64,000 nt of DNA from Bacteroidota bacterium (lineage in GTDB: Bacteria > Bacteroidota > Bacteroidia > Bacteroidales > F082): NCBI GenBank assembly GCA_016715945.1, contig JADJXJ010000001.1:310001-374000 (forward strand), read 5' to 3'. Within the stretch, counting starts at the first letter, position 1; each line of letters begins with the position of its first letter. Both the position numbers and the translations under genes were made by a program. Positions 42,588 to 50,713 of this stretch are shown here, piece after piece. The notes beneath the pieces were generated by a model. That model worked only from the letters and a program-made list of their open reading frames with translations, was not told the origin of the DNA and searched no databases.

Positions 42588-44813
42588 ATGTATCCCATCA
42601 GTGTGCTTTTGGTCGAAGATGAGCTGGTGATACTCACCGTCATGCGTCATTTTCTCCGGGGATTGGTGGCACAGGTTTACGAGGCTGCCGACGGACAACA
42701 AGGCCTGGAACTGTACCTGAGGCATCGCCCTGATCTGGTGGTCACCGACATCCGCATGCCCTTGATGAGCGGCCTCGATATGGCAGCCCGAATTCGCCAG
42801 ACGGACCCCGATGCCCGGATCATCCTCGTGTCGGCTTATGGTGAATCGCACTTTTTTACCAGAGCCATCGAACTAGGGGTCAAATCGTACCTGCTCAAAC
42901 CCATCAGCGAAGAGCGATTCAAAACAGTCATTAGAGAACAGGCGGATGAAATATTGCTGAGCCAGAAGGTGCAACAGGAAGAGCAGCTCAGGCGCGAGGC
43001 CGAAGCTACCTTGCTGCGCAACGAACAGGTGCTTCAGGCAGTGAGCGAGGTGGCCGAACTTTTGCTTGTCAGCAGCTACGACAGCAACCCCCTGGCCAAG
43101 GCCCTGGAGATTCTTGGTAAAGCAACGCGGGTCAGCCGGGTGTATATCTTCGAAAACTTCCGGCAGGATGATGCCCTGTTCAGCCGGCAGATACTCGAAT
43201 GGACCGCACCGGGCATCACACCCGAAATCGACAATCCTAACCTGCAGGCAGTGCCCCACGACAGTGAGGCCTTCGGCCGATGGGCAAGCATGCTCGCCAA
43301 AGGTGAGCCGGTGTTCGGACTCGTCAGCGAAATGCCCCTTCCTGAGCAGGAAGTCCTGGGTCCGCAGGGAATTATCTCGGTGATGGCAGTGCCGATATTT
43401 ACCGGCGACCAATGGTACGGCTTCATGGGCTTCGACGAGTGCAGCTACGCGCGGCAGTGGTCGCCTTCGGAACTTAATACCCTCCTCACAGCAAGCAACA
43501 TCATTGGAGCTGCCATTGCCCGGCAAAATGCAGAAAAAGAACTCGTTGCCCTCAACAAATCGCTGGAAGAACGGGTGAAGCAACGCACACGAACGCTCCA
43601 GACCGAGGTCAATGAGCGCCGTCTGGCAGAACAGCTCCTCAGGCAAAGCGAAGAAAAATACCGGCTCATCTTCGAAAACGCCAACGACGGCATCGTGCTT
43701 TCCTCCGGCGGAATCATCGAGTTCATCAATCCGCGGTTTTTTGAGCTCACGGGCTACCTGCCAAACCTCCTCGTCGGCAGGCCGCTCACCGACATACTTG
43801 ATCCTGAGTTCAAGGCCCCGTTTTCTGATTTGATGCAAAAGGCCGAAGCTGGAGAGCAATACATCCCGCATATGGATGCCCAGATCGTCACCTCCACAGG
43901 ACATCGCGTGTGGGTGGAATTTAAGTTCAACCACGTGAGGTGGGACGAAGAGCCGGCAGTGCTCAATTTTATTGCCGATATCAACCAAAGGAAAATATTC
44001 GAGAGCGAGCTCCGCGACCTCAATGCCAACCTTGAATTGCGTGTTCAGGAGGCATTGGCACAACGCGAAAAACAACAACAAAAGATCATGCATAAGTCTC
44101 GACTCGAATCGCTTGGCGAGCTTGCCGCCGGTATCGCACACGAAATCAATCAGCCCCTGGGCGGAATTTCCATGAGCCTCGACAATGTGCTCGACGAATT
44201 GCACTCCGGCACACTCACAAACGATTACCTTGAGCGAAAAATCAACGCCATGTTTTCGGACATTGAGCGATTGAGGCAAATCATCAGCCATGTGCGCATT
44301 TTTGCCCGCGAGCAGGACCCTGAACTTCGTAAACCATTCAGCCTGAACGAAGTAATTAAGAATGCGCTGCAACTCATTGGTCGGGCTTACCAAAACAACC
44401 TCATACACCTTAAGGCCGTTTATTGCGAACCCGATGCCCTGATCTACGGCAATCCCATGCGCCTGGAACAGGTGCTTCTCAATCTGTTCAGCAATGCCAG
44501 ATATGCCGTCGAACAAAAAAGGAATCAGCAGGTTGGAGGGTATGAACCTTCCATAATTATCAGTGCAATGGTGCTTGGAAATCAGGCTGTGGTTACCGTA
44601 ACCGATAACGGCACGGGCATACCTCAGGACATCCTGAACTCTGTTTTCGATCCTTTTTTTACCTCAAAAAAGGCCGAAGAGGGCACGGGGCTGGGCCTTT
44701 CCATCAGTTATGGCATCATCAGCGAAATGGGTGGCACCATCGAAGTTGAAACCAAAGAGGGCGAGTTTACGTCCATGATCATACATCTGCCTGTATATCA
44801 GATTAATAAATAG
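42588..44813 (+). CDS. Cytoplasmic hybrid histidine kinase (REC-GAF-PAS-HisKA-HATPase)
   Basis: 741 residues without membrane spans. An N-terminal receiver domain (1-120; phospho-acceptor D54 in VVTDIRMP, K104 in YLLKPIS) is followed by a coiled coil, a GAF domain (about 145-315), a second coiled coil, a PAS domain (about 352-470), a HisKA domain with H518 in AAGIAHEINQPLGG, and an HATPase domain (NLFSNARYAVEQ, VTDNGTGIP, EEGTGLGLSISYGI). With the receiver at the front, it probably takes phosphate from another kinase as one of its inputs and passes signals to the sigma-54 regulator encoded 6 bases downstream. The signal is not known. Confidence 0.92.
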   Translation: MYPISVLLVEDELVILTVMRHFLRGLVAQVYEAADGQQGLELYLRHRPDLVVTDIRMPLMSGLDMAARIRQTDPDARIILVSAYGESHFFTRAIELGVKSYLLKPISEERFKTVIREQADEILLSQKVQQEEQLRREAEATLLRNEQVLQAVSEVAELLLVSSYDSNPLAKALEILGKATRVSRVYIFENFRQDDALFSRQILEWTAPGITPEIDNPNLQAVPHDSEAFGRWASMLAKGEPVFGLVSEMPLPEQEVLGPQGIISVMAVPIFTGDQWYGFMGFDECSYARQWSPSELNTLLTASNIIGAAIARQNAEKELVALNKSLEERVKQRTRTLQTEVNERRLAEQLLRQSEEKYRLIFENANDGIVLSSGGIIEFINPRFFELTGYLPNLLVGRPLTDILDPEFKAPFSDLMQKAEAGEQYIPHMDAQIVTSTGHRVWVEFKFNHVRWDEEPAVLNFIADINQRKIFESELRDLNANLELRVQEALAQREKQQQKIMHKSRLESLGELAAGIAHEINQPLGGISMSLDNVLDELHSGTLTNDYLERKINAMFSDIERLRQIISHVRIFAREQDPELRKPFSLNEVIKNALQLIGRAYQNNLIHLKAVYCEPDALIYGNPMRLEQVLLNLFSNARYAVEQKRNQQVGGYEPSIIISAMVLGNQAVVTVTDNGTGIPQDILNSVFDPFFTSKKAEEGTGLGLSISYGIISEMGGTIEVETKEGEFTSMIIHLPVYQINK

Positions 44814-44819
44814 TTTACT

Positions 44820-46193
44820 ATGCAGAAACTTCGTATTCTTGTGGTCGATGATGAGGCTCGAATGCGTGAGGAGATCAGCGAATACCTCAGCAAACGCGAT
44901 TACGAAGTCATGGTCGCAGCCGATCCTGCCGAGGCCAGCAGACTATTGCAAAAACACGATTTTCATATAGCAATTCTCGATATCCGTTTGCCGGGCATCA
45001 GCGGCCTGGAACTCTTAAAGATCATCCGCGAAGCACATCCGCAGATTGAAGTCATCATGATCTCAGGACATGGCGACATGAACAGCGTGATCGAGGCGAT
45101 GCGGCTTGGTGCGGTGGATTATTTTCAGAAGCCTTTTCGCCTCATCGACCTCAATCAGGCCCTGCAACGCACCAAACGATATATCGAACTATCGGTTCGG
45201 CTAAGCCAAACCCGCCACACCCTCGATTATCTGAGCAATCAGTTTGGCAAGCATAATGGCAGTGTGATGATCGGCCAGAGCCAGGCCATTCGCCAGGTAG
45301 CTTCATTGATGGAAAAAGTTGCCGCCACCGACCACACTTCGGTGCTGATTACCGGCGAAAGCGGTACGGGAAAGGAACTGGTAGCGCTGGGGATTCATTT
45401 GCTCAGCAACCGTAAGAACAACCTTTTTCATTCGGTCAACTGTTCCGCAGTCACCGAAAGCCTTTTTGAAAGCGAGTTTTTCGGCCACAAAAAGGGCGCA
45501 TTCACTGGTGCAACCGAAGACCGCCAGGGTTGGTTTGAGGTGGCTTCCGGAGGCACGCTTTTTCTTGACGAGATCGGAGACCTTCCTCTGGGGCAACAGG
45601 CCAAGCTGCTTCGTGCACTTGAGGAGCGAAAGATACGGCGAGTGGGCAGCCACCACGAGATTAGTGTGGACGTGCGCATCATTGCCGCATCCAATCAGCC
45701 ACTGAACGAGATGGTTGCCAATAAGCAATTCCGTTCCGACCTGTACCACAGGCTCAGCACCTTCATTATCCATCTTCCTCCTTTGCGCGAGCGCCCCGAA
45801 GATATCGAACCCATTGCAAATCATTTTGCCGGGCATTTTGCCCGTTCGATGAACAAAACAATCCATGGCCTGAACCATGCTGCATTGCAATCGCTCTTGC
45901 AATATGAGTTTCCCGGAAACATCCGCGAGCTGCGCAATATGATCGAACGCGCCGTGATCCTTTGCGACAAGGAATGGATCGAGCCGGCACATCTTGTGAT
46001 GCGTACCACCGGCCTCAGTCATCATCAGGTTGATCTGACCGACGAAATTCTCGACCTGGAGGAACTCGAGAAAAGCGCCATCCGCAAAGCTTTGCTACGA
46101 AGCGGCAACAACAAAATGGCTGCGGCTCGTCTGCTCAACATCAGCTGGCAGGCCCTCGACCGCCGTTTGCAGAAATACGGCCTGGGCAATTGA
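44820..46193 (+). CDS. Sigma-54-dependent response regulator (NtrC family)
   Basis: 457 residues: receiver domain (1-120, phospho-acceptor D54 in AILDIRLP), AAA+ sigma-54 interaction domain (about 145-370; Walker A TGESGTGKE at 178-186, the sigma-54-contacting GAFTGA at 226-231, Walker B TLFLDEIGDLP, arginine finger region LYHRLSTFIIHLPPLRER) and a C-terminal Fis-type helix-turn-helix (SGNNKMAAARLLNISWQALD). Activates sigma-54 promoters when phosphorylated, presumably by the adjacent kinase. Last gene of the operon; targets are not identifiable here. Confidence 0.95.
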   Translation: MQKLRILVVDDEARMREEISEYLSKRDYEVMVAADPAEASRLLQKHDFHIAILDIRLPGISGLELLKIIREAHPQIEVIMISGHGDMNSVIEAMRLGAVDYFQKPFRLIDLNQALQRTKRYIELSVRLSQTRHTLDYLSNQFGKHNGSVMIGQSQAIRQVASLMEKVAATDHTSVLITGESGTGKELVALGIHLLSNRKNNLFHSVNCSAVTESLFESEFFGHKKGAFTGATEDRQGWFEVASGGTLFLDEIGDLPLGQQAKLLRALEERKIRRVGSHHEISVDVRIIAASNQPLNEMVANKQFRSDLYHRLSTFIIHLPPLRERPEDIEPIANHFAGHFARSMNKTIHGLNHAALQSLLQYEFPGNIRELRNMIERAVILCDKEWIEPAHLVMRTTGLSHHQVDLTDEILDLEELEKSAIRKALLRSGNNKMAAARLLNISWQALDRRLQKYGLGN

Positions 46194-46235
46194 TGGCGGG
46201 GTAAACTCATCGAACCATCTTAAGCCTTACAACGA

Positions 46236-46268
46236 AAAAAGGGCTGTTCCTTTCGGAACCAGCCCTTT
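46236..46268 (-). terminator. Intrinsic terminator of thrS-infC-rpmI-rplT
   Basis: Long stem (46238-46250 with 46255-46268, one bulge, 4-base loop). On the minus strand it is followed by six T, stronger than on the plus strand, so it chiefly ends the ribosomal operon; it may also stop the convergent regulator transcript. Confidence 0.8.
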
Positions 46269-46287
46269 ACATTTTGATCGCTGCGGA

Positions 46288-46632
46288 TTACATCACTTTT
46301 TGTGCGATGGCCTTAAACGCTTCAGGGTTGTTCAGGGCCAGGTCGGCGAGCACCTTGCGGTTGATCTCGATATTGGCCTTGTGAAGCTTGCCCATAAATA
46401 CGCTGTACGACATGCCGAACTGACGGGCAGCGGCATTGATACGTACAATCCAGAGCGCCCTGAACGAACGCTTTTTGTTGCGACGGTCGCGATACGCATA
46501 CTGCTGGCCTTTTTCCCAGGAGTTTTTCGCAACGGTCCACACGTTCTTGCGACGGCCAAACTGACCCCTCGTAAGTTTGAGGATCTTTTTCCTTCTGGCC
46601 CTTGATGCAACTGAGTTGACTGATCTTGGCAT
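46288..46632 (-). CDS. rplT: Ribosomal protein L20
   Basis: 114 residues, normal length. MPRSVNSVASRARRKKILKL, YRDRRNKKRSFRALWIVRIN and FMGKLHKANIEINRKVLADL are diagnostic for L20, an early-assembly protein of the large subunit that can also repress its own operon. Fourth gene of thrS-infC-rpmI-rplT, 75 bases after rpmI. The L20 operator was not sought in detail. Confidence 0.98.
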   Translation of the reverse strand: MPRSVNSVASRARRKKILKLTRGQFGRRKNVWTVAKNSWEKGQQYAYRDRRNKKRSFRALWIVRINAAARQFGMSYSVFMGKLHKANIEINRKVLADLALNNPEAFKAIAQKVM

Positions 46633-46707
46633 TTTACTTCATTTTTTCGCCATAGCGCCTCCCCACGGAGAACTTTGAGGCTATGGCAAAGTTCAACATT
46701 GATTTAA

Positions 46708-46902
46708 TTACACCTGAAGAAGTTCACGAATGTTCTTTTCATCGGCCTTGCTCACCAGGGTGGCATACGTAAGGTTGCGCTTACGCTTTGTAGCTTTCTT
46801 GGTGAGGATGTGGCTTTTGTAAGCGTGCTTCCTCTTGATTTTGCCTGTACCGGTGAACGTAAAACGTTTCTTGGCACCGGATTTTGACTTCATCTTTGGC
46901 AT
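46708..46902 (-). CDS. rpmI: Ribosomal protein L35
   Basis: 64 residues, very basic: MPKMKSKSGAKKRFTFTGTG and HILTKKATKRKRNL are typical of L35. Located 40 bases after infC and before rplT, the conserved order. Confidence 0.98.
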   Translation of the reverse strand: MPKMKSKSGAKKRFTFTGTGKIKRKHAYKSHILTKKATKRKRNLTYATLVSKADEKNIRELLQV

Positions 46903-46942
46903 TACTCTGCGGTTTATTTAGGTTTATTTTCGGGGTTTCTCA

Positions 46943-47497
46943 CTACTTTTTCGGAGCGATCATCATCATCATGCGCTTTCCTTCGAGCTTGGGCAGTTGT
47001 TCCACTTTGCCAACTTCTTCGAGCATGCTGGCAAACTTGAGCAGGATGATCTCACCCTGGTCTTTGTACACAATGCTGCGCCCTTTGAAGAATACTTCCA
47101 CACGCACTTTAGCGCCTTCCTCGAGAAATTTTTTGGCATGCCTGAGCTTAAACTCGAAGTCGTGGTCGTCGGTATTGGGTCCCATCCGGATTTCCTTTAC
47201 CACCACCTTGGCCGACTTTGCCTTAATCTCTTTTTGTTTTTTCTTTTGCTCAAAGAGAAACTTCTTGTAATCGAGCACCCTGCAAACCGGGGGATTGGCT
47301 GTGGGCGAAATTTCCACCAGGTCCAGTCCGGCCTCTTCTGCAATGGCCAGCGCTTCCCTGATGGGAACAATCCGGGTTTCTATGCCTTCGCCAACCACCC
47401 TCACGATGGGGGCAGTGATGCGCTCGTTGATCCGGTGCGGATCTTCTTTTTTTGGAATTCCTCTTTGCGGCCTGCCGGGATTTCTCAACTGTGCTAT
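46943..47497 (-). CDS. infC: Translation initiation factor IF-3, probable AUA start codon
   Basis: About 184 residues. IF-3 keeps subunits apart and checks initiator tRNA and start codon. N-domain: EDPHRINERITAPIVRVVGE, DLVEISPTANPPVCRVLDYK; C-domain: KEIRMGPNTDDHDFEFKLRH, VEVFFKGRSIVYKDQG. The frame has an in-frame TAG at 47510-47512, and between it and the conserved body there is no ATG. Candidates are ATT (47501-47503), ATA (47495-47497) and TTG (47486-47488). A perfect AGGAGG (47506-47511) is 8 bases from ATA, but only 2 from ATT and 17 from TTG. AUA is therefore the best choice. Non-canonical starts are used for IF-3 autoregulation in other bacteria. It follows thrS by 37 bases. Confidence 0.93.
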   Translation of the reverse strand: MAQLRNPGRPQRGIPKKEDPHRINERITAPIVRVVGEGIETRIVPIREALAIAEEAGLDLVEISPTANPPVCRVLDYKKFLFEQKKKQKEIKAKSAKVVVKEIRMGPNTDDHDFEFKLRHAKKFLEEGAKVRVEVFFKGRSIVYKDQGEIILLKFASMLEEVGKVEQLPKLEGKRMMMMIAPKK

Positions 47498-47534
47498 GGT
47501 AATGTCCTCCTAAATTTGTGAATACTCAGTTTAT

Positions 47535-49472
47535 TTATTCCTTGTCAACAATGGATACTTCTTCCAGAATGCGGTTTGCGAAAGCTTCCAGCGTGAAGGT
47601 GCCAAGGTCGCCTTCGCCCTGTTTGCGCACCGATACCGTGCCTTCCTGCTCCTCTTTCTCTCCCACAATCAGCATGTAAGGTATCTTCCTCAACTCTGCA
47701 TCCCTGATCTTCCGGCCGGTCTTTTCGCTTCGCTCGTCAATCAGGGCGCGAATATCGGAATTTTGCAGATATGTCAGTACTTTGTTGGCGTAGTTTGCGT
47801 ATTTTTCGCTGATAGGCAGGATGATAACCTGTTCGGGCGCAAGCCAGAGCGGGAATTTTCCGGCACAATGCTCAATGAGTACGGCTACAAAACGCTCCAT
47901 GCTGCCGAATGGCGCCCGGTGAATCATCACCGGACGATGCTTCTCGTTGTCCGGTCCGATGTACGACAGATCGAAGCGCTCGGGCAGGTTGTAGTCCACC
48001 TGAATGGTTCCCAGCTGCCATTTCCTTCCAAGCGCATCCTTGACCATGAAATCCATCTTGGGGCCGTAGAATGCAGCTTCGCCCTCCACAGCAATGGCAT
48101 TGAGTCCTTCTTCTTCGGCCACTTCCATGATAGCACGCTCGGCCTTGTTCCAGTTTTCTTCCGAGCCGATGTATTTGGTGGGATTGTTCGGATCGCGCAG
48201 CGAGATTTGAGTAACAAAGTCTTTGAAATCCAAAGCTTTGAATATGCGCATGATAATCTTGATCACCCCTTTGAACTCATCCTTGATCTGGTCGGGGGTG
48301 CAAAAGATGTGGGCGTCGTCCTGTGTGAAACCTCTCACCCTGGTCAGTCCGTGAAGCTCTCCGCTTTGCTCGTAACGATACACGGTGCCGAACTCGGCAT
48401 ACCTGATGGGCAGGTCTTTGTATGAGTGGGGCTTGTGGGCGTAAATCTCGCAGTGGTGGGGGCAGTTCATGGGTTTGAGGAAAAACATCTCGCCCTCCAC
48501 AGGTGTGGTGATCGGCCGGAATGAATCCGAACCGTATTTTTCGTAGTGCCCCGAAGTCTTGTAGAGGTTGACATTGCCGATGTGGGGGGTGATTACGGGC
48601 TGATATCCGGCTTGTTTCTGCACCTTGCGAAGGTAGGCTTCGAGGCGTTCGCGGAGCTGGGCGCCCTTGGGCAGCCACAACGGCAGACCGGCACCTACAT
48701 TTTGGGAAAAAGTGAACAGTTCCAGCTCTTTGCCCAGCTTGCGGTGGTCGCGTTTCTTGGCCTCCTCGAGCAGGGCAAGGTATTCCTCAAGCTCTTTGGC
48801 TTTGGGAAAGGTGATGCCATACACCCTGGTGAGTTGCTTGCGCTTTTCGTCGCCACGCCAGTAGGCACCGGCAATGCTGGTGAGCTTCACAGCTTTGATG
48901 AAAGAGGTGTCGGGCAGGTGCGGACCACGGCAGAGGTCAGTAAAAGTGCCACTTTTGTAAAAGGTGATGGTACCGTCCTGCAGCTCGCTGATCAGCTCCA
49001 GTTTATATTCATCGCCTTTCTGGCCGAAATAGCGCAGGGCGTCGTCTTTGCTCACTTCTTCGCGCACAAAGGCTTGTTTTTCGCGGGCAAGCTGTATCAT
49101 CCGTTTTTCCACCTCGGCCAGCTCGGCTTCGGTAAGCACCCTGTCGCCCAGGTCAATGTCGTAATAGAAACCGTTCTCAATGGCGGGGCCAATGCCAAAC
49201 TTTACCCCGGGGTACAACTGTTCGATGGCTTCGGCCATCAGGTGAGCTGAAGAGTGCCACATGGTTTCTTTTCCTTCCGGATCGTCCCAGGTGAGCAGTT
49301 GCACTTTGGCATCGTGATATATCTTGCGTGTGGCATCCCATACCTCGCCATTCACTTTCACGGAAAGTACGTTGCGCGCCAGTCCCTCGCTGATGCTCCG
49401 GGCGATGTCCAGTCCGGTTACCCCGGGCTCGTATTGTCTGACGCTGTTGTCGGGCAGTGTGATGTTGATCAT
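47535..49472 (-). CDS. thrS: Threonyl-tRNA synthetase
   Basis: 645 residues from the ATG at 49472 (MINITLPDNSVRQYEPG); the frame is open upstream to 49499 but a promoter core lies at 49497-49504. TGS domain (1-62), editing domain (about 65-225: HSSAHLMAEAIEQLYPG, GTFTDLCRGPHLPDT), class II catalytic core with zinc ligands in PMNCPHHCEIY, and an anticodon-binding domain (about 540-645: KIRDAELRKIPYMLIVGEKE). Charges tRNA-Thr and clears mischarged serine. First gene of the operon with infC, rpmI and rplT. Confidence 0.98.
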   Translation of the reverse strand: MINITLPDNSVRQYEPGVTGLDIARSISEGLARNVLSVKVNGEVWDATRKIYHDAKVQLLTWDDPEGKETMWHSSAHLMAEAIEQLYPGVKFGIGPAIENGFYYDIDLGDRVLTEAELAEVEKRMIQLAREKQAFVREEVSKDDALRYFGQKGDEYKLELISELQDGTITFYKSGTFTDLCRGPHLPDTSFIKAVKLTSIAGAYWRGDEKRKQLTRVYGITFPKAKELEEYLALLEEAKKRDHRKLGKELELFTFSQNVGAGLPLWLPKGAQLRERLEAYLRKVQKQAGYQPVITPHIGNVNLYKTSGHYEKYGSDSFRPITTPVEGEMFFLKPMNCPHHCEIYAHKPHSYKDLPIRYAEFGTVYRYEQSGELHGLTRVRGFTQDDAHIFCTPDQIKDEFKGVIKIIMRIFKALDFKDFVTQISLRDPNNPTKYIGSEENWNKAERAIMEVAEEEGLNAIAVEGEAAFYGPKMDFMVKDALGRKWQLGTIQVDYNLPERFDLSYIGPDNEKHRPVMIHRAPFGSMERFVAVLIEHCAGKFPLWLAPEQVIILPISEKYANYANKVLTYLQNSDIRALIDERSEKTGRKIRDAELRKIPYMLIVGEKEEQEGTVSVRKQGEGDLGTFTLEAFANRILEEVSIVDKE

Positions 49473-49496
49473 GAGTGCAGTTTGGAAAAACGGCTG

Positions 49497-49504
49497 CAAA
49501 AGTA
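49497..49504 (-). promoter_or_regulatory. -7 promoter element TACTTTTG of thrS operon
   Basis: Perfect minus-strand TAnnTTTG core 24 bases before the thrS ATG; no good -33 box. Confidence 0.45.
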
Positions 49505-49545
49505 CGAAATATTATCGTTAATCCGTTAAAACCAAAGCCATTCGA

Positions 49546-49553
49546 TAAATTTG
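49546..49553 (+). promoter_or_regulatory. -7 promoter element TAAATTTG
   Basis: Perfect plus-strand TAnnTTTG core 33 bases before the ATG at 49587 of the RNA methyltransferase, divergent from the thrS promoter. Confidence 0.45.
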
Positions 49554-49586
49554 CCTGTCAATTTTTTCTCTTTTCAAAAAGTACTC

Positions 49587-50693
49587 ATGCACCAACTCCG
49601 CCCGGGCTGTCATCCCCTGTGCAGGGCCTGCCCTCACCGGCAGCTTTCTGCCGAACAGAGCCTGATGCAAAAACTGACCTTTCTGCGCCAGAAGCTGCAT
49701 CCCTGGGCCAACCTGCTCATGCCGGTGCAAAGCCTGCCCGATGACCTGCGATGGGGCTATCGCAGCAAAACTACACTTGGAACGGCTTTCAGCAACGGAC
49801 AGTGGACATGGGGGCTCTGGCGGGGCGACGACCTGCTGCATATTCCGGATTGCCCTGTCCATCAGCCTTATGTGAATGAGGTGTTCAAATTAGTGATGTC
49901 TGCACTCCCTGCTTACGATTTTGGGTTGCGCTGGCTCGTGTTGTCGGGGGCACAACTTACCCTGGTCATCAAAGACCGCAGAAATCCATTGGGCGACTGG
50001 CCGGAGGTTGCACTGTTTAAAGCTTTGACTGCCTGGGGTATCGAAGGACTTTGGCTGCATCTGAACCCCTCCACAGGTAAACGGATTTTTGGCAAGGGTG
50101 GATGGCAGCTGCTTAATGGAAGTCCGGTTTCGGTTGATAGTTTTGGATTGCGCTATGGTCCGGCTGCGTTTAGTCAGCTGATTCCCGAACTCTACCTCAA
50201 AGCTTTGCAGGCGGCTTTTGGTTTTTTTCAACCCGACGAGGGCATGGCGGTGGTGGATCTGTATTGCGGCACAGGCAGCAGCATGAAACGCTGGTCCGAA
50301 GCAGGGGCCAGGGTCATTGGCGTGGAAGCAGCGCCCGAGGCTGCCAGGCTTGCTGCCCTGAACCTTCCGGACGTCACCGTGCTCACCGGAGCCTGCCGCC
50401 AGAGGTTGCCACAACTCGACCTCTGGTGCAGAGAACAATTAGCCGAGGGTCGGAGCCTGGTTCTTTACGCCAACCCCCCGCGCATGGGCATCGAAACCGA
50501 AGTGATGGAGTGGATCGTGCAAAAAGCCCGACCCCTGAAACTGGCTTACCTTTCCTGCAGTCCCGGAACACTCTCGCGCGACCTGAAATTGCTCTGTGAA
50601 GGTGGATATCAAATACACAGCCTGCTGCCGTTCGACTTTTTCCCACAAACACGGCATGTCGAAACCCTTGCACTGCTCAGCCTGAGTTCCTGA
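49587..50693 (+). CDS. RumA/TrmA-family RNA (uracil-5-)-methyltransferase
   Basis: About 368 residues from the ATG at 49587. The N-terminus has closely spaced cysteines (GCHPLCRACPHRQ) and a later one in IPDCPVHQP, as for the iron-sulfur cluster of RumA-type enzymes. The Rossmann methyltransferase domain follows (VVDLYCGTGSSMKRW, VIGVEAAPEAARLAALN), with YANPPRMGIE near the catalytic region and the nucleophile cysteine in YLSCSPGTLSRDL. Methylates a uracil base in rRNA or tRNA using S-adenosylmethionine. The usual DPPR motif reads NPPR, and the TRAM domain is absent, so it is a shorter variant; the target base is not predictable. Confidence 0.83.
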   Translation: MHQLRPGCHPLCRACPHRQLSAEQSLMQKLTFLRQKLHPWANLLMPVQSLPDDLRWGYRSKTTLGTAFSNGQWTWGLWRGDDLLHIPDCPVHQPYVNEVFKLVMSALPAYDFGLRWLVLSGAQLTLVIKDRRNPLGDWPEVALFKALTAWGIEGLWLHLNPSTGKRIFGKGGWQLLNGSPVSVDSFGLRYGPAAFSQLIPELYLKALQAAFGFFQPDEGMAVVDLYCGTGSSMKRWSEAGARVIGVEAAPEAARLAALNLPDVTVLTGACRQRLPQLDLWCREQLAEGRSLVLYANPPRMGIETEVMEWIVQKARPLKLAYLSCSPGTLSRDLKLLCEGGYQIHSLLPFDFFPQTRHVETLALLSLSS

Positions 50694-50713
50694 TTCGGGG
50701 AATTGCCCGGATG

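Noticed and set aside
42873..44516. 547-codon open frame antisense to the histidine kinase
   Set aside because: Its composition is that of a shadow frame, with no motif, while the kinase on the other strand has every expected domain. Similar long antisense frames over katG, lon and the secreted protein were rejected for the same reason.
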